A DNA stretch of 64,000 bases from Halorubrum halophilum (GTDB lineage Archaea; Halobacteriota; Halobacteria; Halobacteriales; Haloferacaceae): NCBI RefSeq assembly GCF_000739595.1, contig NZ_BBJP01000002.1, forward strand, positions 25,971 to 89,970. Direction: 5' to 3'. The notes beneath the pieces were generated by a model. That model was not told the origin of the DNA. It made no database searches and was given only the letters and a program-made list of their open reading frames with translations. The position numbers were made by a program, and so were the translations under genes. Below, piece after piece: positions 18,008-26,487 of the stretch (position 1 is the first letter of the stretch; each line of letters starts with the position of its first letter).

Positions 18008-19339
18008 ATGGACATCACGGTCGCGCTCGCCGGCGTGGGCGCAATCCTCGTGTTGACGGGGATAAGCGCCTTCTTCTCCAGCTCGGAACTCGCCGTCTTC
18101 TCGGTTCCGACCCACCGCGTCGACTCGTTGCTCGCCGCCGACGTTCCCGGCGCGCGGGCGCTGTCGACGCTTCGGGAGGACTCGCATCGCTTCCTCGTCA
18201 CCGCCCTCGTGAGCAACAACGTCGCCAACATCGCGGCCGCGTCGGTCGCGACCGCGGTGTTCGTGCGGTTCGGCTTCTCGGGGGGCGAGGCGGCCACGGG
18301 GTCGACAGTCGTCACGAGCGTGTTCGTCATCGTCTTCGGCGAGATCGCCCCGAAGTCGTACGCGGTGGCGAACGCCGAGAAGCACGCCCTCCGCGTCTCC
18401 CGTCCCGTGGTCGCGCTCCAGCGCGTCATGCGGCCCGTGCTGTACGTGTTCGAGGCGCTCTCCGGCGTCGTCAACCGGTTCACCGGCGGCGAGTCCGACA
18501 TCGAGTCGTACCTCACGCGCGAGGAGATCGAGACGCTCGTGCTCTCGGGCGAGGCGGCGGGCGCGCTCGACGCGGACGAGGGCGCGATGATCCGCGGCGT
18601 CCTCGACTTGGAGTCGACCCGCGTGTCCGCGGTGATGGTCCCCCGGACCGACATGGTCGCGCTGCCCGACACCGCCACGCCCGCCGAGGCGGTCTCGACC
18701 GCCGCCGCGGAGGGCGTCACGCGCATGCCGGTGTACGGCGAGAACCGCGACGACGTGGTCGGCGTCGTCGACCTGCGCGACGCGGTCACCGCCGACGAGC
18801 GGGGAGAGCCCCTCGCGAGCGCGCTCCGCGAGCCGATCTTCGTCCCGGAGACGCAGGCCGTCGACGAGCTGTTCGCGGCGATGCGGTCGAGCGACCTCCG
18901 GCTGGCCGTCGTCGTCGACGAGTTCGGCGCGGTGGCGGGGATCGTGACCTTGGAGGACGTGGTCGAGGAGGTCGTCGGCGAGCTGGTCGGACGGTGGGAG
19001 ACCGACCACGTCGACGTGGTCGCGCCCGACGCCGCGGTCGCGCGGGGATGGACCACCGTCGCGCACCTCAACGAGACACTCGGGCTGGCGCTCCCGATCG
19101 ACGGGGGCGCAGAGACCGTCGCGGGGCTGATCACGCAGCACCTCGGGCGGGTCCCGGCCGAAGGCGATCAGATCGAGATCGGCGACGTGACGCTCGCGGT
19201 CACGGGCGCGACCGCGACGCGGGTGACCCGGGTGCGGGTCGAGCATCCGGGAGCCGGAGCCGGAAGCGACGCTGAGTCGGAGACCGGAGCCGGAAGCGAC
19301 GCTGAGTCGGAGACCGGAGTCGGCGGCGACGGCGAGTGA
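18008..19339 (+). CDS. CNNM/CorC-HlyC family membrane protein (DUF21 plus CBS)
   Basis: 443 residues. The N-terminal DUF21 region has three to four membrane helices (residues ~1-150: TVALAGVGAILVLTGISAFFSS, FLVTALVSNNVANIAA). Two CBS domains follow (ESTRVSAVMVPRTDMVALPD; EPIFVPETQAVDELFAAMRSSDLRLAVVVDEFG), then a CorC_HlyC domain. Relatives export Mg2+ or sense divalent cations. The C-terminal tail carries a two-copy 10-residue repeat SDAESETGAG from a 30-bp DNA repeat. A TTTTATATC TATA element lies about 25 bases before the start. Confidence 0.9.
   Translation: MDITVALAGVGAILVLTGISAFFSSSELAVFSVPTHRVDSLLAADVPGARALSTLREDSHRFLVTALVSNNVANIAAASVATAVFVRFGFSGGEAATGSTVVTSVFVIVFGEIAPKSYAVANAEKHALRVSRPVVALQRVMRPVLYVFEALSGVVNRFTGGESDIESYLTREEIETLVLSGEAAGALDADEGAMIRGVLDLESTRVSAVMVPRTDMVALPDTATPAEAVSTAAAEGVTRMPVYGENRDDVVGVVDLRDAVTADERGEPLASALREPIFVPETQAVDELFAAMRSSDLRLAVVVDEFGAVAGIVTLEDVVEEVVGELVGRWETDHVDVVAPDAAVARGWTTVAHLNETLGLALPIDGGAETVAGLITQHLGRVPAEGDQIEIGDVTLAVTGATATRVTRVRVEHPGAGAGSDAESETGAGSDAESETGVGGDGE
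19261..19320 (+). repeat. 30-bp tandem repeat in the CNNM gene tail
   Basis: Two adjacent copies of a 30-base unit starting CGGAAGCGACGCTGAGTCGG, differing only at the last base. They encode the acidic C-terminal tail of the CNNM-type protein in frame, so copy number could change without a frameshift. Confidence 0.9.
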
Positions 19340-19416
19340 GCCGACCGAGTCGTCGGTTTCTCGTAACACAACATACATATCTGTCCGACTGAATCTGACA
19401 GTATACGTTCTCGATC

Positions 19417-20247
19417 ATGATGGCTCGATGGGGGTGCGACCGGTGTGGGTTCGTCGCGTGGACGCCGGACCGGGCGTCGATGCGCGAGGTCACCGGCTCG
19501 CACCTGCTGGCGCATCACTCGGAGGCCGTCAGTCGCTCCGACTTCCGAACGACGTGGGACTGCCCGTACTGCGCGACCGCGAAGACCGCCTACGACACCG
19601 ACGACGCGGTCGAGGAGTTCAAGACGCACCTCCACGAGCACGTCGCCGACCGGATCGAGGAGGGCGTTCACGTCGGCGAGCGCGTCTCGTGGGACGGGAC
19701 GGTCCAGGTCGCCGCACCGGTCGACAGCGCGGACGCGGACGCGCTCCGCGCGCACTTCCACGACGGCGGCGACCTGGTGATCGCGGTCACGGCGAGTCCG
19801 GAGCGCACCGTCCGGCTGCTCCACGACGAGCTGGAGGCGTGGCCGCGCCGAACCGTCGTCGTCAGCACGGAGGCGTACCCGTTCGAGAAGGCGCCGGACC
19901 TCGACTTCTCCGAGATCCCCATCGAGGTCGTCGAACTGGACCCCCGCCTCGGGCCGGACGAACTCGGCGAGACGGTGTCGCGGATCATCGACGCCAACCG
20001 GGTCGCGGGCGACGTGATCTCGCTGGAGGTGAGCGTGTTCCACGAGATCGTGCGCTCGTTCGACCTCCAGACCGCCTGCGACTTCGTCCGAATGCTCTCG
20101 GCCCGGCTCGACGACGACGGCGGCGTCCTCCAGCTGTACGTCGACGCCGACGCGGACCCGAACGTCTCGACGGTGCTGAACTTCCTCGACGACGAGATCG
20201 ATCTGAAGGTCGCGGCGGAGGACGGGCGGTTCGTGCGCCGCGGGTGA
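19417..20247 (+). CDS. Two-zinc-finger protein with KaiC/RecA-derived domain (DUF7504-like)
   Basis: 276 residues; the second ATG (19420) is an equally good start. Two Cys2His2-like motifs are near the N-terminus: CDRCGF...LLAHH (residues ~7-35) and CPYCATAK...HLHEH (~50-75). From ~95 on, an α/β domain (GDLVIAVTASPERTVRLLHDEL, RRTVVVSTEAYPF, NRVAGDVISLEVSVFHEIVRSF) resembles haloarchaeal KaiC-like domains that have lost the P-loop. A role in regulation is inferred from the combination; no target is known. Confidence 0.65.
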   Translation: MMARWGCDRCGFVAWTPDRASMREVTGSHLLAHHSEAVSRSDFRTTWDCPYCATAKTAYDTDDAVEEFKTHLHEHVADRIEEGVHVGERVSWDGTVQVAAPVDSADADALRAHFHDGGDLVIAVTASPERTVRLLHDELEAWPRRTVVVSTEAYPFEKAPDLDFSEIPIEVVELDPRLGPDELGETVSRIIDANRVAGDVISLEVSVFHEIVRSFDLQTACDFVRMLSARLDDDGGVLQLYVDADADPNVSTVLNFLDDEIDLKVAAEDGRFVRRG

Positions 20248-20277
20248 GGGAACCGTCCGCCCGACCGGTCGGCCCCG

Positions 20278-21609
20278 CTACTTCGCGTGTTTCTCCGTGT
20301 AGTCCGCCGGCCGCCGCACGTAGACGTACTCGATGGACCGGTCCGCGGCCGACGCCGCCGTCTGTCGCTTGAGCCGTTTGAGGACCGACCGCGCGCGCTC
20401 TCTCGCGTCCGGGTCGGCCTCGTCGTCGCCGGCGAGCGCGCGGACCGCCCCTGCGAGGTCCGGCGCGTCGAGCCGCGGCAGGTAGGCGGCGGCGATGTCG
20501 GCGGCGTGCGGGTCGTCGTGTGCGAGCGCGTCGAGCAGCCACGGAACGGCCTCATCTCCCGGGCCAGACCCCGCCTCCCCGTGCTCGACGAGCTCGCAGC
20601 ACAGCCACATCGCGTGTCGCTCGGTCGGCGGGGTGACGCGGTCCGACGGCTCGCCCGACGCGACCTCGTAGAACAGTCGCGTGACCGTGCGGTCGTCGCC
20701 TCTGTCGCTTCCCGCGTCGCTCCGGGCGGCGCGGTCAGCGAGCAGCCGCTCGCGGACGTCTCGGCCCCGAACGGCGTCGCCCTCCGCGACGAGTCGCGCC
20801 AGCGACGCCGCGGCGGCGCGTCGCACCGCGGGCGAGGGGTCCCGAACCGCGTCGAGGAGGATCTCCGCCGACTCGGGGCGGTCCAGTCGGTGAAGGCGTT
20901 CGACGACGGTCCTCCGGAGCCGGTTCCCGCCGTCGTCGGCCGCGGTCGCCAGCAGGTCCGTCGCGTCGGGCGTGCCGATCGACACCAAGGCGTCGACGGC
21001 GGCACGCCGGACGAGGGCGTTGGGGGTTCCCAACAGCGGTCGGAGCGGAGCGATCTGTTTGCCGCCGAGAGCCGCGTACGACCGCACCGCCCGGGCTCGC
21101 ACCCGCGCGTCGGTGTCATCGAACGCGTCGCGGAGCCGGGCCGTCGCGTCCGGGGTCTCCGCATTCGACGGCGCCGACGCGGACGACGCCGCGTCAGAGC
21201 CGCCCCGCGTGTCCGAGGGGTCAACCGCACCCAGTCCGGTCGCGCCGACCATCCGGTAGGCCGCGTTGTCGCTCGTCAACCACCGGACAAAGACGGTTCG
21301 GGGGTCGGAAGCGCTGTCGCGACGCCGAACCGCGGCCGCGATCCGCGAAACGAGCTCCTCGACGTACCGGTCGCCGTGGAAGTACAGCGCGTCGATCGCC
21401 TCCGCGCGCACCCTCGGGTCGTCGTCGGTGAGCACGACGCGGAGCAGCCGATCGACGATCCGGCGCTCGCTACCCCGCATCGAACTCGACGGGTTCCCGA
21501 GCGCCTCGACGCCTTCCAGTCGAGTGGCCGCGTCGTTGCTCTCGTCGAGCAGCGCGAACGCCTGCGGGCGCTCGCCGCCGCTCGGGTCCGAACGCGAGTC
21601 GTCAGCCAT
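20278..21609 (-). CDS. HEAT-repeat protein
   Basis: 443 residues made of helical repeats, e.g. DPRVRAEAIDALYFHGDRYVEELVSRIAAAVRR, DARVRARAVRSYAALGGKQ and ALVRRAAVDALVSIG. PBS-lyase/HEAT-type repeats fold into an α-solenoid used for protein binding. It has no catalytic motif, signal or membrane segment. A TATA-like TTTAATCC lies about 30 bases upstream of the ATG. The C-terminal ~50 residues are basic and charged. The partner is unknown. Confidence 0.88.
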   Translation of the reverse strand: MADDSRSDPSGGERPQAFALLDESNDAATRLEGVEALGNPSSSMRGSERRIVDRLLRVVLTDDDPRVRAEAIDALYFHGDRYVEELVSRIAAAVRRRDSASDPRTVFVRWLTSDNAAYRMVGATGLGAVDPSDTRGGSDAASSASAPSNAETPDATARLRDAFDDTDARVRARAVRSYAALGGKQIAPLRPLLGTPNALVRRAAVDALVSIGTPDATDLLATAADDGGNRLRRTVVERLHRLDRPESAEILLDAVRDPSPAVRRAAAASLARLVAEGDAVRGRDVRERLLADRAARSDAGSDRGDDRTVTRLFYEVASGEPSDRVTPPTERHAMWLCCELVEHGEAGSGPGDEAVPWLLDALAHDDPHAADIAAAYLPRLDAPDLAGAVRALAGDDEADPDARERARSVLKRLKRQTAASAADRSIEYVYVRRPADYTEKHAK

Positions 21610-21760
21610 CTGTCACCGGCTCGGTCGCCCCCCGGATTAAACGTGCCCCCGTAAGTATCACGGGCGAGAACGCCGGGGGCGCCGCCGTGGCCGCGGTCGG
21701 TCTCGCGCCGGTCGCCGTGATAGTCGCGGTCGGTCTCGTCACGGTCGCCGGCGTCGATTC

Positions 21761-22351
21761 CTAGAGGCCGAACGACGTGACTGTCTCGTACACCGGCCCG
21801 TCGCTCGTCAGCGTCGACTGCACGAGCCGGACCTCGTCGACCTCGAACCGACCGATCTCGGGGTCGCGCTCGCGGACGACCTCCTGCACCAGTTTCTTCC
21901 CGCGAGCGTCGTCCATCCGGGCGAGCGTGACGTGCGGCGTGAAGTCGTGGTCCGCGGGATCGACGCCGAGCGCGGTCGTCTCCGCCTCCAGCGCCTCGTG
22001 GAGCGCGGTCAGTTCCGCGCTCCCGGCGTCGACGCCCGCCCAGACGACGGAGATGTAGTCGAGGCTCGGGAAGACGCCGAACCCCTCGACGCCGCACTCG
22101 AAGGGACCGACGCCGGCGCTCTCGACCGCGCGCTCGCCGGCCGCGATCACGTCGGCGAGCGCGGGTGCGGTGTCGTCGGCGGCCTCGCCGCGGTCGTCGC
22201 CGGCGCCGATCTCGCCGAGGAACTTCAGCGTCACGTGCGCCTGTTCGGGGTCGACGAGCGTCAGTCCCGCCGGGTTCCCGAACGCGGCCTGTGCGTCCGC
22301 GACGGAGTCGACGAGGTCGTCCGAGAGGTCGACGGCGAAGAACGCGCGCAT
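21761..22351 (-). CDS. thpR: RNA 2',3'-cyclic phosphodiesterase ThpR (2H family)
   Basis: 196 residues. Both catalytic HxTx motifs are present: HVTLKFLGEIG (residue ~40) and HVTLARMDDARGKK (~132). The family opens 2',3'-cyclic phosphates on RNA and has weak RNA ligase activity. Its TATA box (TTTATAAGCG on the minus strand near 22378-22385) is about 30 bases before the ATG and coincides with the left end of repeat copy 1, so the repeat end appears to serve as its promoter. Confidence 0.94.
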   Translation of the reverse strand: MRAFFAVDLSDDLVDSVADAQAAFGNPAGLTLVDPEQAHVTLKFLGEIGAGDDRGEAADDTAPALADVIAAGERAVESAGVGPFECGVEGFGVFPSLDYISVVWAGVDAGSAELTALHEALEAETTALGVDPADHDFTPHVTLARMDDARGKKLVQEVVRERDPEIGRFEVDEVRLVQSTLTSDGPVYETVTSFGL

Positions 22352-22378
22352 TATCGAGTACGGATCGAACGCGTTCGC

Positions 22379-22854
22379 TTATAAATCGTTGATGACGTGG
22401 GGAACGATCTCGCGGCGAACACCTTCAAAGCCCCAGTCGGCTCCGGTCGATGGGCTCGCTGTCGTTCGAAAGGCGCTTCGCGCCTTTCGTGATGTCGTCA
22501 GAACGCAAAGCGTTCTGACTGCTAGCCAGAAATCTCTGATTTCTGGCGATGACGAGACGCCGAAGGCGTCTCGAACCACGCTCCTCAGTCGCTCGTTTCA
22601 CTCGCTCCTTGCGGTGTCGCCGGCGGCGAAGCCGCCGGCTGCCCGTGGCGCGTAGCGCCACGCTGCTTGCGTCGCCCGTCTTCCCGGAGCCGACTGCCCC
22701 TTTGAGTCCCGCCCGACCGCACCGCACAGCCTCACGCCTCCCCAGCCTCGCGGTACGCGCTCTCTGAGCGCTCACCGCGTCCCTCGCACGCGCTCCTCGC
22801 GGCCGCCAGAGGCGGCCACTCGGAGGCGCGCGCCACCGCACGGTTCCTTTATAA
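22379..22854 (+). repeat. Covarying-stem repeat, copy 1
   Basis: Fills the gap between thpR and uvrC. Conserved blocks in order: TATA-like TTATAAA; CTTCAAAGCCCCAG; CTGCCCCTTTGAGTCCC; CACGCCTCCCCAGCCTCG; CTCGGAGGCGCGCGCCACCG; TTTATAA. A 13-bp perfect inverted repeat CAGTCGGCTCCGG (22434-22446) pairs with 22684-22696. A hairpin GGCCGCC/GGCGGCC is at 22801-22817. The loop holds several tight hairpins (around 22465, 22500, 22525, 22553, 22618, 22645). It has no convincing coding sequence. The terminal TTTATAA includes the uvrC stop codon. Confidence 0.85.
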
Positions 22855-24642
22855 ACGCTCCCGCAAGGTCTCGGCGGTCGCGTCGCCGACACCGTCGACG
22901 TCGGTGAGGTCGTCGCGGGAGGCGTCGCGAACGCTCTCGACCGATCCGAATCGGCGCAGGAGCCGGCGGCGGGTCTGGGGGCCGACGCCGGGCACGTCGT
23001 CGAGGACCGTCTTGACCTCGTCGCGGACGGTCTGGTGGTAGGAGACGGCGAAGCGGTGCGCCTCGTCGCGCACGCGCTGGAGCAGGTGGAGTTCGGGGGC
23101 GTCGTCGGGCCATTTTCGGGTGCCAGTCGGCGTGACGACCAGCTCCTCGGCCTTGGCGAGGGCGACGACGGGGGCGTCCCAGCCGGTCTCCGCGAGCGCG
23201 TCGCGGGCGGCCCCGAGCTGGCCCTCGCCGCCGTCGATCAGGAGGAGGTCCGGGTCGGGGCGGTCGTCCTCGCCGGCGACCGCGCGCTCGGCGCGCCACC
23301 GGACCAGCTCGCGCATGTTCGCGTAGTCGTCGTTGCGGTCGGTGAGCTTCTTCCGGCGGTAGTCGGCGGTCTCCGCGCTCCCGTCGACGAAGCACACGTC
23401 GGAGCCGACCACCGCGGTGCCCTGCGCGTGGCTCACGTCGAACCCCTCGATCCGGGCGGGGCGGTCGATCCCGAGGCGCTCGCCGAGCGCGCCGACGGGG
23501 TCCTCGCGACCGCCGCGCTTGCGGGCGTTTTTGAGGGCGAGTTCGACGAGCTTCGCCTCCCGCCCCGCGCCGGGGACGCGGACCGAGACGCCCTCCGCCT
23601 CCAGCCAGTCGACCACGTCGGAGTCGGCGGGGCGCTCGGCGAGGAGGACCGCATCCGGGAACTCCCGCTCGGCGTAGTACTGCGCGAGGAACGCGGACAG
23701 CACCGCGGCGGGGGTGTTGGCGTCCTCCCCGGCAACGTCCTCCCCGACATCGTCTCCGTCGCCTACCTCCTCGTCGTCCCCAACCGCCGCCGCGTCCAGC
23801 CGGTGTCGACTGCGGTCGACCAGCTGGCCGCGCTCGCTGTGGAGCCGGGCGACGCGGGCGGTGTCACCCTCGACGGCGGCCGCGAGCACGTCGACGGTGC
23901 GGTCGTCGGTGCGGTCGCTGACGGCCTCGCCGCCCTCGCCGTGGAACGCCTCGACCGCTTCGAGCCGGTCCCGGAGGTTCGCGGCGCGCTCGAACTCCGC
24001 GTTCTCGGCGGCGGCCTCCATCCGCCGGCGCAGGGGGTCGGCGAGGACGCCCGTCTCGCCCTCGAAGAACCGGCGGGCGGCCGCCACGTCCTCGGCGTAG
24101 CTCTCGGGGTCGATCTCGCCGGTGCAGGGGGCCGAGCAGATCCCCATCTCGTAGTCGAGGCAGGGCCGGTCGCGGTTCGCGTACTTGTGGTCGGAGCAGC
24201 CGCGAAGGAGGTACTCGTCCCGGATCGCCTTCAGGACCGTGTCCACGCGTTGCTTGTCCGTGAACGGGCCGTACGCGACCGCGCCCTCCTCGGGGTCGCG
24301 AGTCACCTCAATCCGCGGGATCGGGTGGTCCGTGATCGCGACCAGCGGGTACGACTTGTCGTCTTTCAGTCGGACGTTGTACCGCGGCCGGAGCCGCTTG
24401 ATGAGGTTCGCCTCCAACAGGAGCGCCTGCGTCTCCGTGTCGGTGACCGCGAACTCGATCCGTTCGGCGCGGCCGACCATCCCCCGAATGCGCCCCGAGC
24501 GCGGGTCGGCGTACGACCTGACGCGGTCGCGGAGGTCGACCGCCTTGCCAACGTACAGCGTCGTCTCTCCCGCTCGGAACTGGTAGACGCCGGGCTCGGT
24601 CGGGAGGTCCGCGGCCCGCTCGCGCACGGCGTCGGCGTCCAT
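22849..24642 (-). CDS. uvrC: Excinuclease ABC subunit C
   Basis: 597 residues, full length. It makes both incisions in UvrABC nucleotide excision repair. The GIY-YIG nuclease is at residues ~15-95 (PGVYQF...[14 protein letters not shown]). Four Cys within ~148-175 (RGCSDHKY...[15 protein letters not shown]) match the iron-sulfur cluster cysteines known in UvrC. A UVR-like segment follows (~205-235), then the RNase H-like endonuclease domain ([23 protein letters not shown]) and two C-terminal HhH motifs ([19 protein letters not shown]). It is of bacterial type. The TAA stop lies inside repeat copy 1's terminal TTTATAA. Confidence 0.96.
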   Translation of the reverse strand: MDADAVRERAADLPTEPGVYQFRAGETTLYVGKAVDLRDRVRSYADPRSGRIRGMVGRAERIEFAVTDTETQALLLEANLIKRLRPRYNVRLKDDKSYPLVAITDHPIPRIEVTRDPEEGAVAYGPFTDKQRVDTVLKAIRDEYLLRGCSDHKYANRDRPCLDYEMGICSAPCTGEIDPESYAEDVAAARRFFEGETGVLADPLRRRMEAAAENAEFERAANLRDRLEAVEAFHGEGGEAVSDRTDDRTVDVLAAAVEGDTARVARLHSERGQLVDRSRHRLDAAAVGDDEEVGDGDDVGEDVAGEDANTPAAVLSAFLAQYYAEREFPDAVLLAERPADSDVVDWLEAEGVSVRVPGAGREAKLVELALKNARKRGGREDPVGALGERLGIDRPARIEGFDVSHAQGTAVVGSDVCFVDGSAETADYRRKKLTDRNDDYANMRELVRWRAERAVAGEDDRPDPDLLLIDGGEGQLGAARDALAETGWDAPVVALAKAEELVVTPTGTRKWPDDAPELHLLQRVRDEAHRFAVSYHQTVRDEVKTVLDDVPGVGPQTRRRLLRRFGSVESVRDASRDDLTDVDGVGDATAETLRERL

Positions 24643-24784
24643 CGGATCTCCGTAGCCGCCGCGCGCGTTTGAACGCTACGGGCGGATCGCGTGGCGTCTT
24701 GTCGCCTCTCGAATCATATGATTATCAATCGTGAATAACGGAGGGGACCGTTTATGCGGGCGCTTGGGAGAGCCCCACGTAGAA

Positions 24785-26395
24785 ATGACGGGACTTCGAG
24801 AGCTGCTCCGACGCGCGTTCGGTCGGGATCGGGACTCGCGGTCGGTCCCGGACGGCGGGGTCGTCGTGGAGGGTTCGGATGACGCGACCGGAGCGAGCGC
24901 GAGCGAGGGGGACGGGTACGACACCGCGGGAGGTGACGGGGGCAACTACGCCGAGACGCTCTCCGCCGCCGGTCTCGAACAGGTGTTCAACTCGACCGGC
25001 GTCCCGACGTTCATCCTCGATAGCGAGGGGAACGTCGCCGAGTGGAACGAGTCCATCGCGTCGCTCACCGGGAACGACCGCGAGGACGCCATCGGTCACG
25101 CGCACGTCTCGGAACTGTTCTACCCCGACGGGCGGCGGGCCGACACCCTCGCCGACAAAGTGCTCGACGCGCCGGAGACCGCCGACGAGGTGTACGGCGT
25201 CGAGCGCTGCGACTCGGCGCAGACCCGCTACCGCGACACCAGCACGATGGTCGACCGCCACGGCGACGAGAAGCACATCGAGTTCACGGCGACGCCCCTC
25301 TACGACGGTGACGAGGTCGTCGGCGTCACCGAGGTCGTCATCGACCGGACGGAGAACATCAACCAGCGGAACGCGACCGAGACGCTGGTCACGGAGATCC
25401 GCGAGACGGCCGAGTCGATCGGCGAGGGGAACCTCGAGGCGCGGGCCGTGCGTCACGAGGAGTGCGAGATCCTCGACGAGGAGCTGTTGAGCGTTATTGG
25501 CGTCGTCAACGAGATGGCGGAGAACCTCCAGGACCTCTCCGAGAGCGTCCACGAGCAGGCCCGCCAGATCGACCAGACGGTCCAGAAGGCCAGCACCGCG
25601 GCCGCGGACATCGCCGAGAACGTCGACGAGCAGAACGAACTCCTCGAAGAGAGCGTCTCCGAGATGCAGTCCTTCTCGGCCGGCATGGAGGAGGTTGCCG
25701 CGACGGCAGACCAGGTCGACTCCGCCGCGGTCGCGGCCAGCGAGGCCGCCGACGAGGGGCTCGACGCCAGCGAGGACGCCCGCGAGGCGACCGAGGACGT
25801 CGTCGAGATCGGCGACGAGCTCGTCGAGAGCGTCGGCGCGCTCTCCGAGCGCATGGACGACATCGAGGAGGTCATCGAGGTCATCTCCGACGTGGCCGAG
25901 CAGACGAACCTGCTCGCGCTCAACGCCAACATCGAGGCCGCCCGCGCCGGCGAGGGCGGGGACGGCTTCGCGGTCGTCGCCGAGGAGGTGAAGAAGCTCG
26001 CCGACGAGACCCGCGGCTACACCGAGGAGATCACGGAGAGCCTCGCGGAGCTGCAGGCGCAGTCCGACGAGACGAGCACCGCCGTCGAGCGCTCGCACGA
26101 CCGCATCGAGGACGCGGGCACCGAGATCGAGACGGTGCTCGACTCCCTCGAAGATATCGCGGACGCGGTCGACGAGGCCGCCGCCGGCGTCGCCGAGGTC
26201 GCGCGAACCACGGACGATCAGGCCGCCACCGTCGAGGAACTCACCTCGTCGCTGGAGGCGGTCCGGGAGCGCTCCGACCGCACCGAGGAGGCGACCGACC
26301 GCATCGTCGACGCCACCGACGACCAGGAGATCGCCGTCGACGAGCTGATCACCCGCGTCGAGCGGCTCGACGCGAAGCGGGACCGACGGGAGTAA
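24785..26395 (+). CDS. Soluble PAS-containing halobacterial transducer (methyl-accepting protein)
   Basis: 536 residues from the ATG at 24785, about 30 bases after a TTTATGC element; no membrane helix is present, so it is cytoplasmic. A PAS domain spans ~residues 60-180 (EQVFNSTGVPTFILDSEGNVAEWNESIASLTGN). A HAMP-like segment follows (~215-255), then the coiled-coil signalling domain with the hairpin tip LLALNANIEAARAGEGGDGFAVVAEEVKKLADE. It presumably controls CheA. No other chemotaxis gene lies nearby. A poly-T terminator follows the stop. Confidence 0.93.
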   Translation: MTGLRELLRRAFGRDRDSRSVPDGGVVVEGSDDATGASASEGDGYDTAGGDGGNYAETLSAAGLEQVFNSTGVPTFILDSEGNVAEWNESIASLTGNDREDAIGHAHVSELFYPDGRRADTLADKVLDAPETADEVYGVERCDSAQTRYRDTSTMVDRHGDEKHIEFTATPLYDGDEVVGVTEVVIDRTENINQRNATETLVTEIRETAESIGEGNLEARAVRHEECEILDEELLSVIGVVNEMAENLQDLSESVHEQARQIDQTVQKASTAAADIAENVDEQNELLEESVSEMQSFSAGMEEVAATADQVDSAAVAASEAADEGLDASEDAREATEDVVEIGDELVESVGALSERMDDIEEVIEVISDVAEQTNLLALNANIEAARAGEGGDGFAVVAEEVKKLADETRGYTEEITESLAELQAQSDETSTAVERSHDRIEDAGTEIETVLDSLEDIADAVDEAAAGVAEVARTTDDQAATVEELTSSLEAVRERSDRTEEATDRIVDATDDQEIAVDELITRVERLDAKRDRRE

Positions 26396-26420
26396 CGCCC
26401 CGCCGGCCCCGGCTCACCCG

Positions 26421-26428
26421 TTTTTTTT
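26421..26428 (+). terminator. Poly-T transcription terminator after the transducer gene
   Basis: Eight consecutive T on the coding strand 25 bases after the transducer stop and 60 bases before the P450 start. Archaeal RNA polymerase terminates at such T runs. Confidence 0.7.
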
Positions 26429-26487
26429 AGTTGGTCCCGTTCTCCCCGCCGCCGAACGTTTAACCCCGACGAGACCCTATTTCTCGT

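Noticed and set aside
21695..21763. Short hydrophobic peptide (AVGLAPVAVIVAVGLV-like) before thpR
   Set aside because: Only a GTG within a ~25-codon frame, no promoter, and it abuts the thpR stop; looks like chance or a relic.
22379..22854. Classical MITE with target-site duplication
   Set aside because: The TTTATAA-type ends could be terminal repeats, but no clear flanking duplication is seen and the ends double as gene signals; kept only as an alternative.
22425..22892. Reading frames across the repeat copies as coding genes
   Set aside because: Frames in the six copies are not conserved with each other, while paired stems are, and predicted proteins are Arg/Ser-rich.
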